DNA of 64,000 nucleotides from Rhodoferax sp. (GTDB taxonomy: Bacteria > Pseudomonadota > Gammaproteobacteria > Burkholderiales > Burkholderiaceae_C), in NCBI RefSeq assembly GCF_028688795.1, contig NZ_JAQTXM010000019.1, positions 30,255-94,254 of the forward strand. The letters are read 5' to 3'. Of the stretch, positions 59,757-64,000 are shown one piece after another (the first letter of the stretch is position 1; the number at the start of each line of letters is the position of its first letter). Both the position numbers and the translations under genes were made by a program. The notes below the pieces were generated by a model. It was not told the origin of the DNA. It did no database searches and was given only the letters and a program-made list of their open reading frames with translations.

Positions 59757-60518
59757 TCAGGTGCCTGCGTTCAGCGCGGGTAGATGGCGCAGGAGGTCGA
59801 GCAGTTGCGGGAGGCTGCCAACCCGCACGCCAGCAGCGCGGGCGGGTGGTGTGGTGCAGGACAGCACGCGCATACGCCCAGAAGCACTGGATGCCAGCTC
59901 GGCCAGTGGCAGCATCGTGATCACCGCTTTTTTTGCCTTCATCATGTTGGGCAGGCTGATCGGGCGCGGGTCGCACAGGCGCAGGTCTACACCCAGTACG
60001 GCGGGCAAGGGAAGCCGCCATTGCTCCAGGCCCTGGTCGCCATCGCAGTCCACACGCAGGCCAGCGTCGATCAGCTCTATGCGGTTGACCGAGATCGCCT
60101 GCGGCCAGTCGAGCAGCGCGGCCAGCATGGGGGCGGTATCACCCAGGTCGTCGTCGATGGCTTGCTTGCCGCACAGCACCAGACCTACGCCCTCGTGCTG
60201 GACGAGCACGCTCAGGGCTTCGGTCAGCGCAGGTCCGTCGCTCTCCCCTGTGCCAGGATCAAGCAGAATTGCCGCATCTGCGCCCATGGCCAGCGCTGTG
60301 CGCAGCACGTCTTGTGCTATCGGACCGCCGCAGCTGACCACTGTGACCCGACTCACCTGGCCGGCCTGGCGCATCAGCACTGCCTGCGCCACGGCGACTT
60401 CGTCAAACGGGTTGATCGACATCTTCACGCCAGCGGTATCGACACCCGATCCATCGCTTTTGACACGGACCTTGACGTTGTAATCGACGACGCGTTTAAC
60501 AGGTATCAGCACATGCAT
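59757..60518 (-). CDS. etfB: Electron transfer flavoprotein beta subunit
   Basis: A 253-residue ETF beta: MHVLIPVKRVVDYNVKVRV start, SINPFDEVAVAQAVLMR, and LVLCGKQAIDDDLGDTAPML, the ETF beta AMP-binding signature. Partner of EtfA. ATG 60518; 13 bp after the DAO flavoprotein stop, 26 bp before etfA, one transcription unit. Confidence 0.93.
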   Translation of the reverse strand: MHVLIPVKRVVDYNVKVRVKSDGSGVDTAGVKMSINPFDEVAVAQAVLMRQAGQVSRVTVVSCGGPIAQDVLRTALAMGADAAILLDPGTGESDGPALTEALSVLVQHEGVGLVLCGKQAIDDDLGDTAPMLAALLDWPQAISVNRIELIDAGLRVDCDGDQGLEQWRLPLPAVLGVDLRLCDPRPISLPNMMKAKKAVITMLPLAELASSASGRMRVLSCTTPPARAAGVRVGSLPQLLDLLRHLPALNAGT

Positions 60519-60531
60519 GTTCAACTCCCGC

Positions 60532-61716
60532 TCAGGACACCGCGCCCAGGCCGTAGCGGCCGGTAAGCAACTGGCCGCTACGGAAGCGCTCATGCGCGTA
60601 GGGCTTGAGCGAGACCTCGGTGGGCAGGTTCAGGGCTTCCTGCGCGAGCACCAGGCCCACACCGGGCGAAAGCTTGAAACCATGGCCGGAGAAGCCATAG
60701 CCCACCACCAGGCCAGGCACATCGGGAAGGCGGCCGAGTACCGGGTTCCAGTCGGGCGTGACGTCGTAAACGCCAGTCCACGACGAGGCCAGACCGGCTT
60801 CGCCAAATGAGGGAAAACGCTCAGCCACCTGGCCACCCACCTCGACCACATAGTCCATGGAGATGTCTCCCTGCTCGTTGTCGGGCTGGGCCAAGGTTTC
60901 GCCTACCGTGCCTTCGCTGACCAGCATCTGGTTGCCACCATAGCTGCGGCAATACAACATGCCCGGCGAGCCCAGGTCCTTGAACACCGGCATCTTGAAG
61001 CTGTAGGCCTCAGGCCCTTCGAGCGCCAGCACAATGTGGCGTTCGGCTTTCACCGGGGTTGGCACACCGGTCCATTTTTCAATGTCACCTGCCCAGATGT
61101 TTTGGGTGCTGATCACCGTGTTGCTGTGGAACTTGCCCTGGTTCGTTTCGACACCGACTACCCGCCCGCCGTCCATCAGCAGCCGTTCCACGTTGACACC
61201 TTCCATGATCTTCACGCCCTTGCGGCGTGCGGCGCGGGCAAAGCCGGTGGCCACCAGATAGGCGTCGGCGAAGCCGGCCTCGGGTTCGTAACCGATCAAG
61301 GCCGCATCGTCGAAATGCGCGATAGGCAGCAATGCGCGCGCGGCGGCCTGGTCAATCAGTTGCACCTCGACGCCCATGGTGGTTTGGCCGGCCAGTGCCG
61401 CGCGCAGGGGTTCCAGCTTGGGGCCCTCGGGGGCACAGATCAGGTAACCGCACTTGACCAGGCCTGCGGACTGCTCCTCGTCACCCAGGTAGCCGGCAAA
61501 GTCGTTGAACACCGACCACGAGAGCTTGGCCAGCTCGACGTTTTCAATCACCGAATAATGGGTGCGCAGGATGCCGGAAGACTGGGTGCTGGTGCCCGAA
61601 CCGATCTGCAGCCGGTCCAGGACCAGGACCTTGCTGGCTCCTAGTCTTGCGAGGTGGTAAGCGACTGAAGTTCCGATTACGCCGGCGCCGATCACGATGG
61701 CATCATAAGTTTGCAT
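60532..61716 (-). CDS. DAO-type FAD-dependent amine dehydrogenase (sarcosine/N-methyl amino acid class)
   Basis: A 394-residue D-amino-acid-oxidase-superfamily flavoprotein: IGAGVIGTSVAYHLARLG (FAD Rossmann), GSGTSTQSSGILRTHYS, VETNQGKFHSNTVISTQNIW, and the terminal GLVVGYGFSGHGFKLSPGVG motif. As an N-methyl amino-acid dehydrogenase it could oxidise N-methylglutamate or sarcosine with electrons passed to the adjacent ETF, replacing the MgdABCD complex that is absent. Substrate is inference. ATG 61716. First gene of a DAO-etfB-etfA-hutD unit, divergent from a LysR gene. Confidence 0.85.
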   Translation of the reverse strand: MQTYDAIVIGAGVIGTSVAYHLARLGASKVLVLDRLQIGSGTSTQSSGILRTHYSVIENVELAKLSWSVFNDFAGYLGDEEQSAGLVKCGYLICAPEGPKLEPLRAALAGQTTMGVEVQLIDQAAARALLPIAHFDDAALIGYEPEAGFADAYLVATGFARAARRKGVKIMEGVNVERLLMDGGRVVGVETNQGKFHSNTVISTQNIWAGDIEKWTGVPTPVKAERHIVLALEGPEAYSFKMPVFKDLGSPGMLYCRSYGGNQMLVSEGTVGETLAQPDNEQGDISMDYVVEVGGQVAERFPSFGEAGLASSWTGVYDVTPDWNPVLGRLPDVPGLVVGYGFSGHGFKLSPGVGLVLAQEALNLPTEVSLKPYAHERFRSGQLLTGRYGLGAVS

Positions 61717-61865
61717 AGGGGGCCTTTCTGGGCATGAGGTTGTCAATGGAACTGAGCTTACGGGCCCATTGCCACGCGCCGTGTAACTGAAGCAAATCAG
61801 ATGCTATGGTTTGGTATATCGAATGATTCAATCCATTCCATTTCTTAAACCTACCATCGCACACC
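61717..61865. promoter_or_regulatory. Divergent promoter region between the DAO flavoprotein and LysR genes
   Basis: 149 bp between divergent starts. TCGAATGATTCAA (61819-61831) fits the T-N11-A LysR box and has a GAAT-G-ATTC dyad at 61821-61829; it is AT-richer than the flanking genes. A candidate LysR operator. Confidence 0.45.
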
Positions 61866-62888
61866 ATGTCTCTTATCCCCCCTGGCACCCGCAAATCCCG
61901 CCGCTCGCGCCCGCTGCCTGACCTGCAGTTGCTCGAAGCCTTTGTTGCTGTTTGCGATGCCGGCTCCATGGCGCTGGCTGCACAGCGCCAGGGCATGAGC
62001 CAAAGCGCGATCAGCCAGGCAGTCAAAACACTGGAGACAGAGCTTGACTTGCAGCTGTTGGACAGGGAGGTGCGCCCCGCCGTCACCACCCATGCCGGGC
62101 GCGTGTTGCGTGAGCGTGCCACCCGGCTGCTGGGTCAGGCCCGAGCCATGGTTGAGCAGGTGCGCGCCACCGCACGCCACGAGCACGCGCAGATCCACCT
62201 CGGATGCGTTGACTCGTTTGCGGCTACCGTGGGGCCGCGCTTGATCCGAGCCATGTCGGGTTCAGCGCAGCAGATCCTGATGTGGTCGGGCCTGACACCC
62301 ATGCTCACCGAACAGTTGCGTGGCCGCGAACTTGACTTTGCCATCTGCACCGACTCGTCTATTGATGACCCACGTATCGTGCAGCGCCTATTGTTTTCCG
62401 AATCATGGGTCGCGGTGTTCCCGAAAGGGCACCCGGTCAAGACCCTCCAATCGGCGCGCGAGCTGTCGGAGTTGCCAGCCGGTTTGCCGTTGATCCGTTA
62501 CAGCCAGCGCTCGGTCATCGGCCAGCAGATTGAGCGCTTCCTGCGCCATGTCGGCGTACAGGTACCTCGCACTTACGAGTTCGACGCCACCGACCCGCTG
62601 CTTAGTCTGGTGGCCTCTGGCCTGGGCTGGGCGCTTTCCACGCCGCTGTGCCTGTGGCAATCGCGCCAGTACCTTGATGACGTGGTGGTGATCCCCATTC
62701 CCGCCACCCGGCTCGGCCAGCGTCATTTTTTCCTGCTGTCGCGCGAAGACGAATGGGCCGGTCTGGACGAACGCATTGCCCGCATCACCCGGGATGTGAT
62801 CCGCCAAGACACCGGCCCGGCCATCCGCCAGTGCATGCCGGGCCTGCCGCCCGACGCCCTTTTTTGCCCCAACGAAGAAACTCCATGA
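61866..62888 (+). CDS. LysR family transcriptional regulator
   Basis: A 340-residue LysR-type regulator: HTH about residues 18-77 (LQLLEAFVAVCDAGSMALAA, GMSQSAISQAVKTLE, FLDRE-type LLDREVRP) and a substrate-binding domain from about 105. It probably controls the divergent DAO-etf-hutD unit and its own hutG operon; the inducer is unknown. Its stop overlaps the hutG start (ATGA). ATG 61866. Confidence 0.92.
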   Translation: MSLIPPGTRKSRRSRPLPDLQLLEAFVAVCDAGSMALAAQRQGMSQSAISQAVKTLETELDLQLLDREVRPAVTTHAGRVLRERATRLLGQARAMVEQVRATARHEHAQIHLGCVDSFAATVGPRLIRAMSGSAQQILMWSGLTPMLTEQLRGRELDFAICTDSSIDDPRIVQRLLFSESWVAVFPKGHPVKTLQSARELSELPAGLPLIRYSQRSVIGQQIERFLRHVGVQVPRTYEFDATDPLLSLVASGLGWALSTPLCLWQSRQYLDDVVVIPIPATRLGQRHFFLLSREDEWAGLDERIARITRDVIRQDTGPAIRQCMPGLPPDALFCPNEETP

Positions 62889-63694
62889 ACACACTTCACC
62901 CTACCTACGCCCTGCATCAGGGCACCGTGCCCCTGCTGATTTCTATCCCGCACCTCGGCACTGAACTGCCTGTCGAATTCGCTGACCAGATGAGTGATAC
63001 CGCACCGATCTTGCAGGACACCGACTGGCACCTGGATCGTCTGTACGGATTTGCTGCCGGGTTGGGCGCGTCTGTTTTGCAGGCCAGGGTGTCGCGTTAT
63101 GTGATCGACCTGAATCGGCCGCCCTCGGGCGAAAGCTTGTATCCCGGCCAGACCACCACCGGTCTGTGTCCGACCGAAACCTTCCGTGGCGAAGCGCTCT
63201 ATGGTGAGCATCCGAAGCCCGATACGGCGCAGCAGGCTGATCGGCTGACGCGCTACTGGCGGCCTTACCACGACGCGCTGCGCACTGAACTGGACCGGCT
63301 CAAGGCCCAACATGGCGCAGTGTTGCTGTGGGATGCACACTCTATTGCCAGCGTGCTGCCGCGACTGTTCGAGGGCAAATTGCCCGATCTGAACTTCGGC
63401 ACCGCCGATGGCCGCAGTTGCGCCCCGGCCATCATCGACAGCGTGGTCGCCCATGTGGGTGCAACAAGCTTCAGCCACGTGGTTAACGGCCGCTTCAAGG
63501 GCGGCTACATCACGCGCCACTACGGCTCGCCCGCAGACCGGGTGCACGCCATCCAGCTGGAGATGGGCCAGGACCTGTACATGCAAGAAGACCCACCCTT
63601 CACCTACCTCGAACACAATGCCACCTCGGTACAGCCGCTGCTGCAGAAGATGCTGCTGCAGGCGCTGGCTTCGCTGGCTGCCGTTACCGCTTGA
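62885..63694 (+). CDS. hutG: N-formylglutamate deformylase HutG
   Basis: A 269-residue N-formylglutamate amidohydrolase: LLISIPHLGTELP, DTDWHLDRLY, VIDLNRPPSGESLYPGQTT, VLLWDAHSIASVLPRLFEG with the metal His/Asp, and NGRFKGGYITRHYGSP. It hydrolyses N-formylglutamate to glutamate and formate in zinc-dependent fashion. It is coupled to lysR by a 4-bp overlap and is far from any histidine genes. ATG 62885 begins the homology; the longer frame upstream is inside lysR. Confidence 0.92.
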   Translation: MNTLHPTYALHQGTVPLLISIPHLGTELPVEFADQMSDTAPILQDTDWHLDRLYGFAAGLGASVLQARVSRYVIDLNRPPSGESLYPGQTTTGLCPTETFRGEALYGEHPKPDTAQQADRLTRYWRPYHDALRTELDRLKAQHGAVLLWDAHSIASVLPRLFEGKLPDLNFGTADGRSCAPAIIDSVVAHVGATSFSHVVNGRFKGGYITRHYGSPADRVHAIQLEMGQDLYMQEDPPFTYLEHNATSVQPLLQKMLLQALASLAAVTA

Positions 63695-63726
63695 CCGCCC
63701 CCTTTTGATTTGCATAAAGAACAACT

Positions 63727-64000
63727 ATGCCCCCCCAAGACATCCTGACCCAGCACGGCCCGCGCGAATCCATGGACTACGACGTGGTTGTGGTCGGCGG
63801 CGGCCCCGCCGGCCTGTCCGCTGCCATTCGCCTGAAACAGCTCGCCGCAGAAAAAGGCAAGGAAATCTCTGTGGTGGTGCTGGAAAAAGGCTCCGAGCCC
63901 GGTGCCCACATCCTCTCGGGTGCAGTGCTTGACCCCAAATCCCTCACTGAACTGTTTCCCAACTGGAAAGCCATGGGTGCCCCCCTGAACCAGCCGGTGA
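63727..64000 (+). CDS. Electron transfer flavoprotein-ubiquinone oxidoreductase, 5' part
   Basis: The first 91 codons run off the window. [23 protein letters not shown] is the FAD-binding start of ETF-QO, followed by [20 protein letters not shown] and [11 protein letters not shown]. It would pass electrons from ETF to ubiquinone in the inner membrane, closing the chain from the DAO flavoprotein via EtfAB. ATG 63727, 32 bp after hutG. Confidence 0.9.
   Translation, partial: MPPQDILTQHGPRESMDYDVVVVGGGPAGLSAAIRLKQLAAEKGKEISVVVLEKGSEPGAHILSGAVLDPKSLTELFPNWKAMGAPLNQPV

Noticed and set aside
1..64000. tRNA, rRNA, CRISPR, transposase or phage genes
   Set aside because: Scanned by eye; no cloverleaf with CCA end, rRNA-like block, spaced direct-repeat array or transposase motif was recognised. 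A dedicated search could still find a tRNA.

Overview
The window looks like a chromosomal segment of a betaproteobacterium of the Burkholderiales, most likely Comamonadaceae and close to Rhodoferax. The support is a MinCDE/MnmG/RsmG/ParAB core of betaproteobacterial type, a rhodoquinone-biosynthesis RquA homologue, and many copies of a roughly 60-bp AT-rich intergenic palindrome of a kind I associate with Comamonadaceae. I see no rRNA, tRNA, insertion sequence, phage or CRISPR array. All assignments come from reading the sequence; no database search was run.

Layout. 0-8 kb: tail of a diguanylate cyclase, NnrU, two small membrane-protein genes, an Spy/LTXXQ periplasmic protein, RdgC, and a copper block (DUF2892, Crp/Fnr regulator, CopZ-like chaperone, divergent CopA ATPase). 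8-10 kb: minC-minD-minE. 9.9-10.9 kb: a 1-kb gene-free AT-rich gap holding two diverged copies of a 240-bp segment studded with DnaA-box-like 9-mers, a candidate DnaA-binding or origin-like locus. 10.9-18.8 kb: rquA followed by the complete ccmABCDEFGHI cytochrome c maturation set on one strand. 18.9-21.6 kb: a GST, an FMN reductase and a probably pyrophosphate-dependent phosphofructokinase. 21.7-28.7 kb: mnmG-rsmG-parA-hydrolase-parB-methyltransferase-SMR, with four parS sites in or just upstream of mnmG, rsmG and parA.

28.7-43.9 kb is a phosphate-starvation island. It holds a 5'-nucleotidase, three further phosphoesterases (a metallophosphoesterase, PhoD and PhoX families), an LpxH-like hydrolase, PPK2, a CorA/MgtE-like protein, an EAL-CBS-GGDEF protein and a chemoreceptor. 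Direct 7-mer repeats with 11-bp periodicity, resembling PhoB (Pho) boxes, precede the phosphatase operon, the EAL gene, phoD, ppk2, the chemoreceptor and phoX. This suggests that phosphate scavenging, polyphosphate metabolism, c-di-GMP turnover and chemotaxis share one control.

46.9-64 kb is a methylated-amine and C1 locus. An 11-gene minus-strand operon runs gmaS, mgsA-, mgsB- and mgsC-like, dmmA-like, a ferredoxin-reductase-type oxidoreductase, a DUF3445 heme N-demethylase, a GcvT-like aminomethyltransferase, purU, folD, folB. It would take dimethylamine to methylamine, to gamma-glutamylmethylamide, to N-methylglutamate, and carry the C1 unit through tetrahydrofolate to formate. A divergent XRE-cupin gene probably regulates it. 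Beside it lies a DAO-type flavoprotein with its own ETF beta and alpha and a HutD protein, facing a LysR-hutG-ETF:ubiquinone oxidoreductase unit that runs off the window. HutD and HutG without any other hut gene make N-formylglutamate a possible, undescribed intermediate or signal in this pathway.
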